Shown in pieces: positions 1-8,889 of a stretch of DNA of 64,000 nucleotides. Numbering within the stretch: position 1 is the stretch's first letter; every line of letters starts with the position of its first letter. The position numbers and the translations under genes are program-made. The notes below the pieces were generated by a model that searched no databases, was not told the origin of the DNA, and saw only the letters and a program-made list of their open reading frames with translations. Source of the stretch: Clostridiales bacterium (GTDB taxonomy: Bacteria > Bacillota > Clostridia > Lachnospirales > Lachnospiraceae); assembly GCA_021203365.1 (NCBI GenBank), contig JAJQBI010000039.1, forward strand, positions 1 through 64,000, written 5' to 3'.

Positions 1-101
1 GTTCAATATGGTAACAAAGGGAAGTTCAACTTACCCTTTTGTCGCTCAAATCATACAAATTTACAAAATAATCAAATGCATATTGCGGTTCCAATTTAAA
101 A

Positions 102-788
102 TCAGGCTTCCGTATCACTGCTCGTTTCTTCAACATCCTCTTCTGCCGCATCTGAAACCTCAGCCTCATCAAGTATATCCACATCCACACCAATCAAAAT
201 GACTGTATTAATGTCGCCGTTTTCATCCACTGTAAATGTAATGATATCGCCTGTCTCCAGATCAGTGGTCAAAATCTCCTCTGTTTCCACTTCATCTTCA
301 TCCTCTGCATCTGCGTCTTCAGAAATAGATTCTTCAGCTGTGTCAGAATCCTCGTCTTCTTCATTTACATCCGCATCCGTCGTATCAGAATCCGTTATTT
401 CTTCATCATCAACATCGGAAACTTCTTCACTGCTTTCTTCTTCATCTGCATTTTCATCATCATTGGCTTCCACTACTGTAATTGTTTTATATTCAACGAG
501 CCCAACAGCAGATACATCTTCTGAAAAACCCGCTTCCAGTTCTTCACCGGAGAGATTTAGCGTCCCGAGCATTTCATCTGCTTCATCTTCCGTCATTTCC
601 CCGATGGAGATTAAAACACTGCCGTCCTCATTGACAGCATCAATCCTACCAGTCATTTCCTCCGCATCTTCTGCTTCCTCCACTGTCACAACATCTTCCT
701 GCGCATCTGTTTCCTCATCTGCGAATGTACTCATTGATGTGATTGAAAGCGTCATTCCTAAAATAATTGCCAGGTATTTTTTCTTCAT
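102..788 (-). CDS. secreted, very acidic protein of unknown function
   Basis: 228 residues. A signal peptide is visible (MKKK start, hydrophobic core, probable cleavage after STFA at about residue 23). The mature chain is extremely rich in Asp, Glu, Ser and Thr. Two short beta-like segments interrupt the acidic stretches: about residues 45-110 (around MTGRIDAVNEDGS and VEYKTITVVEA) and about 165-205 (around DIITFTVDENGD). The start has a good Shine-Dalgarno (AAAGGAAGG, spacing about 7). I do not recognise a family. The composition fits an exported calcium-binding or wall-associated protein, but that is inference. It has its own promoter (881-858) and upstream paired repeats, so it is probably a single-gene transcript. 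Confidence 0.75.
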   Translation of the reverse strand: MKKKYLAIILGMTLSITSMSTFADEETDAQEDVVTVEEAEDAEEMTGRIDAVNEDGSVLISIGEMTEDEADEMLGTLNLSGEELEAGFSEDVSAVGLVEYKTITVVEANDDENADEEESSEEVSDVDDEEITDSDTTDADVNEEDEDSDTAEESISEDADAEDEDEVETEEILTTDLETGDIITFTVDENGDINTVILIGVDVDILDEAEVSDAAEEDVEETSSDTEA

Positions 789-857
789 AATAATCCTTCC
801 TTTCTTTGATTAATGGAATGCATTCTACAGAAGAAATATGTCCTTGTTGTGTTAAAA

Positions 858-886
858 TTCATAAGACAGCGTGACTGTTTTGTGAA
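858..886 (-). promoter_or_regulatory. sigma-A promoter of the acidic secreted protein
   Basis: On the minus strand, -35 TTCACA (881-886), a 17-base spacer and -10 TATGAA (858-863), about 70 bases before the start codon. The direct repeat at 887-899 directly abuts the -35, an arrangement typical of activator-dependent promoters. Confidence 0.5.
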
Positions 887-937
887 TATTCTTAATGCCA
901 AAGGAAAATTATTAATTTATTCTTAATTGCCTTTGGC
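887..937. promoter_or_regulatory. paired direct repeats within an inverted repeat
   Basis: TATTCTTAATGCC (887-899) and TATTCTTAATTGCC (918-931) are direct repeats 31 bp apart, about three helical turns. They overlap a perfect inverted repeat, GCCAAAGG (897-904) and CCTTTGGC (930-937). Placed next to the -35 of the acidic-protein promoter they look like sites for a dimeric activator, for example an OmpR-type response regulator. This is inference from spacing. Apart from this and the terminator at 1114-1147, I see nothing in the 789-1206 gap. Confidence 0.45.
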
Positions 938-1113
938 GCTTTCAGATGTTCTACCACTGATCCCTGGCGGTAATTAAAGATGCTTTTTTCTATTCAGCTC
1001 ATTCACCGAATACTTTTACATAAAAAACTTTATCTACGCTTCCTCTAATCACAATCTATTTCAATGTTTTTTTGATCGAATTTCAGCCAAAATCAAAAAT
1101 CCTTATGTAAGAT

Positions 1114-1147
1114 GAAAAAAGCGGTGCAACCGATCTTGGTTACACCG
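1114..1147 (-). terminator. intrinsic terminator of the marR-CmpB operon
   Basis: Minus-strand hairpin with a 10-bp stem (CGGTGTAACC / GGTTGCACCG, one G-U pair), six-base loop, followed by CTTTTTTC. It lies 60 bases after the stop codon of the CmpB-family gene. Confidence 0.85.
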
Positions 1148-1206
1148 TAGAGGCAAAATCTTCCTAAACATTGCGGCATCTTATAAGCCACAAATGTTTT
1201 CATGTC

Positions 1207-2598
1207 CTATTGTTCTGTTTCCTGCTGCCAGATGGGTGTCCCGCTTCCCGGTTCCCGCATGCTCGGCCAAATGCTCTCCACATACTCATCAGAATAATTG
1301 GCATCGATAAACTCCTCCAACACATTCTGCGCTTCTTCACCTTCCTGACGATTTACATATCTCGACAGCACAGCACCTGATAACAACAGATCTGCGATCA
1401 TCACCACCATGACAGCCCATGTGGCGACTATGCCAATCGCCGGGGGAATCTTTTCAATCAGGCCGCTGATTAATGGATACAGGCTCTTCACCCACAGCAC
1501 GGACAATACGCCCCCAAAAAGGCAGAATAAAAGATTCGTCCTGCCTCCAATGTTGAACATCATATCACTATAATCCCAAAAGGTTCTGCCGAACACAAAC
1601 TCGGAAATAACGCTGCAAGTATACTCGTAAACGCCCCATAAAACAGCGCCGGAAAAGAATACAAAACAATTCTCCCGACTCGCCAGATTCTGTGTGACTA
1701 TCGTAATAATCACAGCGCCGATGCCCCACACGATCGAAAAAGTGCCGTAAATCACGCTGGTACGGCTCATCCAGACTCCGGTTACGCCCGCAACAAGCAC
1801 CATCTCAAACAAATCGCCGATAAACGCCCAGAAAATAAAAATCCAGAGCAGCTTATTCAGACAGAGTCCTTTCGCGAAGACATATTTTCCAGAGCGGATA
1901 TCCTCCCACTCTCCCATGCCGGGATAAGCGCGTTCCAAACGTTTCCAGACCGCGTTGCAAAGCCGGTTGCCAAGATTTTCCCCGGAAATGGCCTTCACTA
2001 TCTCCATTCGTCTTCCCTCTGTCCCGAACTTATTTTCTCTCTTTTTCCTCTTTCTCTCTCTGGCCTTTCTGCGCTGTCTCATTTTCCCAGCGTAAATGAC
2101 TGAAATCATGTCCAACGCCAGCAATCCCAAAAGAATCAGCGCCACCCGCCAAAACCAGAGTGGCAGTAATCTGGTAAATGTAAGGATGAAGGGATGCAAA
2201 AGCTTAACAATCACCAGGATCACCGCCGATTTCGCGAGCGCCACCGTGATGCCGTTCAGTTCCCCTCCAAACAGCGTATCCCTCTCATACTGTGAAAGCC
2301 AGCGATGCAGCAGGCGATGCGTCATATCGCTCGCCACAAAATCCACCACCGACGTGACCACAAGCGTAATGATATACTGTGTCATTAAATTGCGAAAACT
2401 CAGCTTCTCACCGACCGTCGGCAGAACCAGGAGCAACAGAACCGCCATAACCCCATATTTCGGGCAGAGCGGCATATTTAAAAATCCCCTATTGCAGAAT
2501 TTGCACTTAGACACAGACATTATCACGACCTCACTTGCCCAGCCGATGAAGCTGTATAGCATAAAAAAGAGCAAAAGTTCTGTATATAGGTATTCCAT
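1207..2598 (-). CDS. CmpB-family multi-pass membrane protein (putative ABC transporter permease family, PF06541 type)
   Basis: 463 residues, polytopic. The N-terminal half begins with a hydrophobic segment and the family-like pattern YSFIGWASEV ... CKFCNRGFLNMPLCPKYG. A basic, charged linker lies around residues 170-205. The C-terminal half (about 240-435) repeats the plan, with FIGDLFEMVL and SVIYGTFSIVWG, so the protein looks like two divergent copies of the domain. Family members are called putative ABC transporter permeases, but no ATPase partner is nearby and the transport role is unproven. The start has AAGGAGG at spacing 8. It follows marR by 78 bases on the same strand and is probably controlled by it. 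Confidence 0.75.
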   Translation of the reverse strand: MEYLYTELLLFFMLYSFIGWASEVVIMSVSKCKFCNRGFLNMPLCPKYGVMAVLLLLVLPTVGEKLSFRNLMTQYIITLVVTSVVDFVASDMTHRLLHRWLSQYERDTLFGGELNGITVALAKSAVILVIVKLLHPFILTFTRLLPLWFWRVALILLGLLALDMISVIYAGKMRQRRKARERKRKKRENKFGTEGRRMEIVKAISGENLGNRLCNAVWKRLERAYPGMGEWEDIRSGKYVFAKGLCLNKLLWIFIFWAFIGDLFEMVLVAGVTGVWMSRTSVIYGTFSIVWGIGAVIITIVTQNLASRENCFVFFSGAVLWGVYEYTCSVISEFVFGRTFWDYSDMMFNIGGRTNLLFCLFGGVLSVLWVKSLYPLISGLIEKIPPAIGIVATWAVMVVMIADLLLSGAVLSRYVNRQEGEEAQNVLEEFIDANYSDEYVESIWPSMREPGSGTPIWQQETEQ

Positions 2599-2676
2599 CG
2601 TATGTCCTCCTTTGTATTTACTGTCTGCCGGACAGATTACCCCTTCTTTCTTTGATTTTGATTCTCTACAAGGCTG

Positions 2677-3132
2677 CTATAGCTGAAAACCAGATGACGC
2701 TATTTCCTGATTAAGCCGTTCTGTCAGCAAACGATATGTTTTGAGAAACCATTCTTTTTCTTCCTCAGTAAACATCCCAAAGGCATTTTCCTCCGCCCTT
2801 AAAATCGGCCGGATATACCTGTCCACAAAATCCGTCCCTTTCTCTGTCAGGCTGATTATTTTACCCGCTTTCTCCTGAGACCGGCAGAGGGTCAGGTATC
2901 CGTCTTTCTCCAGCTTTTTCAATGCAGAATTGACCGTCTGTCTGGATATAAAAGAGCTGTCACATATCTCGCTTTGCGTGTACTGCCTGTCTGCATCACT
3001 TAGCACATAAAAAATCCAGAATGCGCAGTAGGAAATGCCCAGTCTCAGTGCAGTAGAATGATAAATCATATCACATTCCTTGCTGATCTGATTGTATTCA
3101 GTGATGTAGGTGCGGTTTGATGTAGCTGCCAT
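2677..3132 (-). CDS. MarR-family transcriptional regulator
   Basis: 151 residues, normal for the family. A winged helix-turn-helix spans about residues 40-110 (YTQSEICDSSFISRQTVNSALKKLEKDGYL, with the wing at RSQEKAGKIISLTEKG; shown here in part), flanked by dimerisation helices. The start has GGAGG at spacing 7-8. Two near-identical dyads lie in its promoter, one inside the -35/-10 spacer, so autorepression is likely. The downstream CmpB-family gene is the obvious co-regulated target. The ligand cannot be told from the sequence. Confidence 0.9.
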   Translation of the reverse strand: MAATSNRTYITEYNQISKECDMIYHSTALRLGISYCAFWIFYVLSDADRQYTQSEICDSSFISRQTVNSALKKLEKDGYLTLCRSQEKAGKIISLTEKGTDFVDRYIRPILRAEENAFGMFTEEEKEWFLKTYRLLTERLNQEIASSGFQL

Positions 3133-3149
3133 CCTGCTTCCTCCATTCT

Positions 3150-3205
3150 AATCCGAAATCGGATTTCATGTGCAGTATTGTATATCCGATTTCGGATTCT
3201 GTCAA
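3150..3205 (-). promoter_or_regulatory. marR promoter with two MarR-type operators
   Basis: Minus-strand -35 TTGACA (3200-3205), a 17-base spacer and -10 TACAAT (3177-3182). Operator 1, ATCCGATTTCGGAT (3184-3197), fills the spacer. Operator 2, ATCCGAAATCGGAT (3151-3164), lies just past the start point and is the exact reverse complement of operator 1. Each is ATCCGA-N2-TCGGAT, and the centres are 33 bp apart. This is the classic layout for steric repression by an autoregulated MarR dimer. Confidence 0.88.
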
Positions 3206-3297
3206 CTGGCCTGATCCAATTTTGCAAAATGCCTTTCCTCTTTTTCTGAACCCCATTATAATTAATGGATATTCGAGGGAAGAAAGGCTGCCTGCTT

Positions 3298-3426
3298 ATG
3301 AATCATTATCTTATCATCAGTGAGTTTGCAAAATTGCGGAGCGTAATATCAATACTACAGCAATTCTGCCACATTAGTAAAAAGTGTCGCTTTCGTCTTT
3401 GTACATTTCTTTATTCTTCCGGATGA
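3298..3426 (+). pseudogene. probable merR-like N-terminal remnant
   Basis: A 42-codon open frame with a good Shine-Dalgarno (GAGGGAAGAAAGG). Its first residues (NHYLIISEFAKLRSV) resemble the DNA-binding N-terminus of MerR-type regulators. The next bases read as NINT in the neighbouring frame, as expected after a one-base deletion, and then the similarity ends. I read it as a short decayed fragment. The rest of the 3206-3452 gap shows nothing else. Confidence 0.35.
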
Positions 3427-3452
3427 AGTAGTTGTATTATTATTCATAGTTG

Positions 3453-3998
3453 TCACACTTTCTTTTGTATGCGATCTCCAAGAAACATCTCACATAATTT
3501 GCGCATCTCATCTATTGTCCATCCATCACTGAGAAGGACAAGAAGCTGTTCTTCTCCCAATCCCTGTTGAATAGCATATTCAATGATTTCCGTCTGTTCT
3601 TCATTCAGCCGTACTTCCTGCAGCCGTCTGACCAAAATCTGCTTCCCACCTCTTCCGTCTGGCAGCGCACCCCTACCAGAGGATAATTCCTGATGGCTAA
3701 TATCGATATTTGTTTCTCCGCTTTCTCCAAGAGCATCTCTCAGCTGCTGGTTTTCCTGCAATACTGTTTCATTTTCTTCATATCTCTGCCGTAGTTCCGA
3801 AGACTGTTGTTGCAGCCATTGCCTGACTTCCTCAACGCTGATTTTGTTGTCAGCATCCTTTTTTCGTCTGTCCAGTTCTGAAAGATCTAGCGAAAGAAGT
3901 TGCTCAGGCTCCAGGCGGATAATTACAGCTTCCCCCTGTTCCTCCAGCTTATAAAAATACTCCATATCTTTTCCCGTCAGATATTTAATTTCCTGCAT
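3453..3998 (-). CDS. coiled-coil accessory protein of the conjugative element
   Basis: 181 residues if it starts at the ATG at 3998, which has GGGAG eight bases upstream. An earlier ATG at 4013 has no such site. The middle (about residues 60-105) is a Gln/Glu/Arg-rich coiled coil. The C-terminus carries a helical repeat (EEQTEIIEYAIQQGLGEEQL ... WTIDEMRKLCEMFLGD) of the kind seen in other proteins of these elements, including the 517-residue protein at 22870. It is the last gene of the leftward element operon. The function is unknown. Confidence 0.65.
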   Translation of the reverse strand: MQEIKYLTGKDMEYFYKLEEQGEAVIIRLEPEQLLSLDLSELDRRKKDADNKISVEEVRQWLQQQSSELRQRYEENETVLQENQQLRDALGESGETNIDISHQELSSGRGALPDGRGGKQILVRRLQEVRLNEEQTEIIEYAIQQGLGEEQLLVLLSDGWTIDEMRKLCEMFLGDRIQKKV

Positions 3999-4080
3999 GA
4001 TATCCGCTCCCATCTATCCGTCATTGTCCGTAAATCTGTTTTCACTGCCATTGTCGTCATCTCTCCCATCTGCCCGGATG

Positions 4081-4551
4081 TCATCGGCCTGTCCTTTTCC
4101 GCTTATGCGAATCTTCCGTCTTTTGCGCCTCCCTGGTTTTCTTATTATTTTTGCTGTATTGCTGAAGATGGCGTTCCACGCCTGCGGGATCAAATTCCTT
4201 CAAACGATCCATGTCAAACGCCACTTTCGCGTATTGTCCATAACCTGAATAGCCTACTTCCGGAAGGACTGTCCCAAGCTTATTCTTCTGGATAAATGCC
4301 AGCAGGCTTTTTGACATGTCACCGTTGATATAGGCCTCGTTCGATTTTAATGGGATCATATCACTGACAGGAAGGTTGACCGTCATATCTCCAAACGGCT
4401 CCAGACCATACTCCGTCCTGCAAATCAATCCCACATAAAGGCTGTAATTATTCATATAAGAAGCCACTCGCAATGAAACTTCTTCCTGTCCGAACTGCCA
4501 GTCAAATTCCAGCGTTTTCTTTTCACTCAATAACATCATCCTCGCTTTCAT
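4081..4551 (-). CDS. DUF4313-like element protein
   Basis: 156 residues. The sequence has the pattern I associate with DUF4313 proteins of Tn1549-type elements: SLYVGLICRTEYG, a DMTVNLP block, and then SGYGQYAKVAFDMDRLKEFDP. The C-terminus is basic (KNNKKTREAQKTEDSHKRKR). It sits 30 bases after virD4 on the same strand. Role unknown. Family assignment is from memory of the pattern, so moderate confidence. Confidence 0.6.
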   Translation of the reverse strand: MKARMMLLSEKKTLEFDWQFGQEEVSLRVASYMNNYSLYVGLICRTEYGLEPFGDMTVNLPVSDMIPLKSNEAYINGDMSKSLLAFIQKNKLGTVLPEVGYSGYGQYAKVAFDMDRLKEFDPAGVERHLQQYSKNNKKTREAQKTEDSHKRKRTGR

Positions 4552-4581
4552 TCATATCATTTTTTCAAATTAGAACGTTTC

Positions 4582-6639
4582 TCATGTCATGCGGTTCAGT
4601 GGTGTAAAAATCTCTTTTACCACTTCTGAATCCCCAAGAATTGATTTCCCTTTGTAGGAATATCCTACTACCGGATGCTTTGTGAGCCGTCCCAGGCCTG
4701 TTTTTACCGGAACTGCATTCCGGGAAATAACCGGATACAGGACTTTATTCTGGTAAATATAGCCATCGCCCACCGGGACAAGCTGGTTTTCCGCCCCATA
4801 ATCCGAAAGCGTCTTGAGTTCTTCGTAAGCGGTAGAATCCTCGAAGATGCCAAGATAGTTCTCCACCTGATAATACATAGATTCATATGGGTTCCCGCCG
4901 CCCTTCGGGCCATTAATATAGAAGATATCCCTGCCATCCTGTAGCCACTGCCTTTTCTTATGCTCGTAGGGGCCAAGTTTCATGGCGAGTTTATACTCCT
5001 CTTTCTCCGCCGTATGATACTTGTCATCGTAAATCGGGTCGAAACCTTTGATAAAAATCAGACACTTTTTGTTATCCACTTTCCGGACTTCACTCGGATC
5101 AAGGATATCGCGCCCCAACACATCATAATTCCGGCTGCTGGAACCATGATTTCCCAGCGTCTCGCCGGAAGATTTCTTGTCGATTGTTGTCTTGCCAAGC
5201 ATCTCCGAAATAAATTTATGCGTGCTCTGCTCATTACCGCCAAGATACACCAGAATATCTGAGTTTCCTGTGATGCTCTCCCAGCTGTCCTTGAACAGGG
5301 TTTTCAGTTGCGCAAGATTCTGGATAATAATATTACAGGAGATTTCGCGACTCCGGCAGGTTGCCAGAATTTCCAGAAAACCATCTGGCAAGGCACAATT
5401 TGAGAATTCATCCATCCATAAAGCAACTGGAACTGGCAGACGACCGCCTCCATGTTTGTGATCAGCGATGTAATAGAGTTCCTGAAAAATCTGGCTGTAG
5501 AGCATTCCCACAAGGAAATTGTAGGACTTGTCATTATCCGGTATCACACAGAACAACGCAACTTTCCGGTCCGGGTTCTCATACACACCCTCGCCCATCG
5601 CCGGAATGTCAATATCGTCATTGTCCAGGATGCGCAAGATTTTCGGGTTCTGCAGATACGCCAGACGCGCATTCGCGGAAATGATAATCGAACGGATCGT
5701 ATCAGCCGCGCCAGTACAGACCTTTTTATAAGTGATCAGCGCCGGATGATCTTCCGGAAGCTGATACATCAGGTCATCCAGTTCCGAATGATTCTCCTCA
5801 TCATCGGATACCTTCGCCTTGTTCAGCAGTTCCAGCACGCCCCGGAAGTTCGGAGTCCTGCCCTGCTTCGGGAATTCATACCAGACATACAGGAAGATTG
5901 CCTGTAAGAGCATTGATTCCGAGCGTTCCCAGAACGGATCATTCGGCGTAGAGCCTTTCGGTGTCGTATTCGCAATCAGGTTCGTGATCAGCTTCGTCAC
6001 ATCCTCGTCACAGCGGATGTAAACAAAAGGATTGTATCCGTCCGATGCATCCATATCGACCAGGTTCAGGACAATCACCTTATAACCCATCATCTCCAGG
6101 TAATTCCCAATATCGCGAAGCAGCTCGCCTTTTGGATCGGTGAACACGAATGAGGTATAGCCTGCATTATACGCATTTGCTTTCACAACATAGAAGGTTT
6201 TACCTGACCCGGAACCGCCGATAATTACTGTGTTGTTATTCAGGGCTGTCAGCCTGGAGTTCATACTGATGCGGATATGCTCGGAAATGATTTTATTCTT
6301 CCGGTCATCCTTATCCATCAGCTTTTTGTTGATCTCTTTCGGCGTAGCCAGCCGACCGGAGCCGTATTCGCGCCCCGGCATATAATTACGCCGGTTGCTT
6401 ATATCATAAGCAAGAATGATCAGCCAGATCAGGAGAGCCACCAGCACCGTCCTCGATGTGATCGGTGTGATTTGAATCGGCAGCGGATGCGTCAACACTT
6501 CCTGCAGCAATGCGGTCAGATTATCCAGGCTAATCTCCTGCCCATAGAGCATTCCAAGGCAATAGCCAACATACAGGGCAACTACAAGCAAAAAAAGAAA
6601 GAAACCATAGTTTGGCTTCTTTTTATTCAACATATCCAA
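4582..6639 (-). CDS. VirD4/TraG-family type IV coupling protein
   Basis: 685 residues. Two N-terminal membrane segments (about 12-31 and 64-80) anchor a cytoplasmic ATPase with Walker A GGSGSGKT (141-148) and Walker B VALWMDEF near residue 408. It is the coupling protein that links the relaxosome to the secretion channel during conjugation. The gene follows the pcfB-like gene after 16 bases, the same order as pcfB-pcfC of pCF10. The likely start is TTG with AGGGGTG at spacing about 7; an ATG lies two codons later. The length is normal for Gram-positive members. Confidence 0.92.
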   Translation of the reverse strand: MDMLNKKKPNYGFFLFLLVVALYVGYCLGMLYGQEISLDNLTALLQEVLTHPLPIQITPITSRTVLVALLIWLIILAYDISNRRNYMPGREYGSGRLATPKEINKKLMDKDDRKNKIISEHIRISMNSRLTALNNNTVIIGGSGSGKTFYVVKANAYNAGYTSFVFTDPKGELLRDIGNYLEMMGYKVIVLNLVDMDASDGYNPFVYIRCDEDVTKLITNLIANTTPKGSTPNDPFWERSESMLLQAIFLYVWYEFPKQGRTPNFRGVLELLNKAKVSDDEENHSELDDLMYQLPEDHPALITYKKVCTGAADTIRSIIISANARLAYLQNPKILRILDNDDIDIPAMGEGVYENPDRKVALFCVIPDNDKSYNFLVGMLYSQIFQELYYIADHKHGGGRLPVPVALWMDEFSNCALPDGFLEILATCRSREISCNIIIQNLAQLKTLFKDSWESITGNSDILVYLGGNEQSTHKFISEMLGKTTIDKKSSGETLGNHGSSSRNYDVLGRDILDPSEVRKVDNKKCLIFIKGFDPIYDDKYHTAEKEEYKLAMKLGPYEHKKRQWLQDGRDIFYINGPKGGGNPYESMYYQVENYLGIFEDSTAYEELKTLSDYGAENQLVPVGDGYIYQNKVLYPVISRNAVPVKTGLGRLTKHPVVGYSYKGKSILGDSEVVKEIFTPLNRMT

Positions 6640-6655
6640 TTTTATTCACCCCTGT

Positions 6656-8293
6656 CTATCTCCTGGTTCGCGGCTTTACCGGTCTGGTGCGCTTCACCGC
6701 CGGATTCTTCTTTTGCCTGTCACGTCTGCTTTTCTCCTGCGCCCGCTGCGGCTCAAATCCGGTTCTTTCCTGGTTTTTCGGCACATCCATATTCCTGACA
6801 AAAGAGTGGGTTTCGGTATTGTACCTGTTCCGAAGGTCTTCTCCATTTATTTTCTCCCTGGTAATGCTTCCTGAATCATCATTATAAAACACATCATATT
6901 CCTGATTGTCCTGCAGCCGCACGGTCAGCGTTTTTCTGTCAGCGGAAAGCTCACAATCCGAATAGGGAAATTCGACATAACGCTCTTTCCCGTCTTTAAA
7001 GAATGACACGTAATAAGTGTCACGAAAGCCGAGTTCCCCCAAATCGCCAATCGTACCTGTAAGTGTAAGTTCAGAGAAACCAGAATTTGCTGAAATAGGA
7101 ATGGATGCTTCTTGTGATACCCATGATTCTTGCAATTTAAGTTCTTCCAAGTGGATTTCCGAATCTATTTCGCGGTCGGTCACGGCAGTTCTTACAGCGC
7201 CGGAGACATCTGCTCTATCATCTGTTTTATTTTCATCTATTTTTCTTTCATCCAATCCTCGGTTTTCTATTTTTTCTTTACCAGTTTCCACATCCAGTCC
7301 CCTGTTATGTGCCAGATTTTTCAGCCGCTCATTTTCTGTCCGAATGTCCGGTTTCTTCATCGCTTCCGCCACTGCCAGACCGGAGGACAATTCCATAGCC
7401 CCATTCTTCATGTTTACCACCTGGTACATCTTTTCCATATAAATCGCTGCCCGGTATGTGATACCGTTACCGGAAGCCAGTTGATACTGGTCTGACTTTG
7501 GAATAATCACTGTATGAATTCCGTCCGGCATCTCGTACATGGCCCATTTTTCGTGTCGCTTCAATGGGGCTTTGGATATCCAGGAAATGTTTTCCTGTTC
7601 CGCCACCTGCTCATCATGGCGGACGAGGTTATACTGCACTGTCGGTGATGTGAGCGGCAGCTCTGTATAATTCCTGGCTGGTTCTTTGACCGGCTCCCGC
7701 CTCCTTCTCCAGGTACTTAATGGCCACGCTGCCCGCACAGTGCTTTCCTGCATAGTCAGGTAGCCCGCTGTTTGCCGCACTCCGATCTGTTTCTGCTCCT
7801 GAATCACTTCATTCGCAGACCGGGATAATTCCTGCATTTCCGGCGTTTCGCTCCCATTCCGGTCAATCCCGCTTCTGGCATAATCTTCCGCGCTGATCGG
7901 GCCGACTTTGACATCCCTGTATCTCCCGGCATTGTGGTCGAGCAGGAACGCTTTGAATTTTACCGAGTCAGAAGGAGAAATTACATATTGGGTGCGTCCG
8001 TCTCCGCCGCACAAATCCGGCAGCCGAGCTAAAAGTATCCCATGGTCTTCCATTTCCTTCTCAATATGCTGCAGCAAGGCTTTGTCCTCTGTTGAAGCGT
8101 TGATGAACATAAAATCATCACCTTTAATATTCCGGAAACGGTTGAGCGTCGTCGCGCCCTTCCATTTTGCCAGATAAATGGTGTTCATCAATTTCAGAAT
8201 CATCATCGTCAGCTGTGTTGTTATTTTGCCGATCCAGTACGCACTTTTCCCTGTGACAATTACGATCTGGCAGGCATCCTGCACTTCACTCAT
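6656..8293 (-). CDS. PcfB-family (DUF3801) relaxosome accessory protein with a long C-terminal extension
   Basis: 545 residues. The N-terminal third (about 1-150) has the PcfB/DUF3801 pattern (TIYLAKWKGATTLNRFRNIKGD, then ARLPDLCGGDGRTQYVISPSD). In pCF10, PcfB binds the relaxase and coupling protein. The remainder is an extra: a central basic/polar region and a beta-rich segment (about 410-500), ending in a basic tail. It overlaps the spoVG-like stop by four bases (ATGA), which indicates translational coupling, and virD4 follows immediately. Confidence 0.75.
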   Translation of the reverse strand: MSEVQDACQIVIVTGKSAYWIGKITTQLTMMILKLMNTIYLAKWKGATTLNRFRNIKGDDFMFINASTEDKALLQHIEKEMEDHGILLARLPDLCGGDGRTQYVISPSDSVKFKAFLLDHNAGRYRDVKVGPISAEDYARSGIDRNGSETPEMQELSRSANEVIQEQKQIGVRQTAGYLTMQESTVRAAWPLSTWRRRREPVKEPARNYTELPLTSPTVQYNLVRHDEQVAEQENISWISKAPLKRHEKWAMYEMPDGIHTVIIPKSDQYQLASGNGITYRAAIYMEKMYQVVNMKNGAMELSSGLAVAEAMKKPDIRTENERLKNLAHNRGLDVETGKEKIENRGLDERKIDENKTDDRADVSGAVRTAVTDREIDSEIHLEELKLQESWVSQEASIPISANSGFSELTLTGTIGDLGELGFRDTYYVSFFKDGKERYVEFPYSDCELSADRKTLTVRLQDNQEYDVFYNDDSGSITREKINGEDLRNRYNTETHSFVRNMDVPKNQERTGFEPQRAQEKSRRDRQKKNPAVKRTRPVKPRTRR

Positions 8294-8889
8294 AGGCTCT
8301 TCCCCCTTTGTTGCCGCGTTTTTGAAAAATGCCTTTCAGCAAAGTCAGGATAATTTTTAAGTTTCTCCTCATAAGCCTCACTGACTTTCTGGCAGATGAC
8401 ATCATCAAATAGATATCCACCTATATCAATCAGGCTGTGCCATTTGTCATCTTTGTCGCCTTTATAAGAAGGATAAAGCAGCCGGATTCCATATTCATTA
8501 TCTGCTTTATAAATCTGGATATCCTTGATCGTAATGGCATTCTCATAAGTCAGCGTAGCATAACCAAGCAGATCTTTTTTTACATAGATCACTACAGAGA
8601 CATCCAGATTCGGCGCATAATTGTCCCGGCATAATGCATCTTTGATGCTCTTTCCCACCGCAAGGTCAATCTCTTTTTTCATTTCGCTGCTGACCTCGAG
8701 CACATCTTTCCAGCCCATCTCGCCTGTTTTTCTGCGCGGCAAAAAAATAACGGGCTTTTCCGTCCCGTCGTTTTGTTTAATAAGCCGAACAATGACTTCC
8801 TGAATAATAAACAGACCGTCTATCGTCACCGTCCCGGCTGCCATAATCCCGTTCTTTTCAATGATCTTCATATCCGCCTGAATGTCCAT
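8290..8889 (-). CDS. SpoVG-family protein, apparently with two SpoVG-like domains
   Basis: 199 residues from the ATG at 8889, which has GGGAGG 11 bases upstream; a GTG four codons earlier has no proper site. Residues about 5-85 follow the SpoVG plan (AAGTVTIDGLFIIQEVIVRL ... FLPRRK ... ), and a second, more divergent copy follows (ATLTYENAITIKDIQIYK ... LLYPSYK). SpoVG proteins are small nucleic-acid-binding regulators. A role in element gene control is inference. It overlaps both neighbours, by 32 bases with the coiled-coil gene upstream and 4 with pcfB downstream. Confidence 0.7.
   Translation of the reverse strand: MDIQADMKIIEKNGIMAAGTVTIDGLFIIQEVIVRLIKQNDGTEKPVIFLPRRKTGEMGWKDVLEVSSEMKKEIDLAVGKSIKDALCRDNYAPNLDVSVVIYVKKDLLGYATLTYENAITIKDIQIYKADNEYGIRLLYPSYKGDKDDKWHSLIDIGGYLFDDVICQKVSEAYEEKLKNYPDFAERHFSKTRQQRGKSL

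Noticed and set aside
199-813. 204-codon plus-strand frame, Ser-rich
   Set aside because: Mirror of the Asp/Glu/Ser-rich gene on the other strand; no ribosome site, and the opposite gene has signal peptide, promoter and ribosome site.
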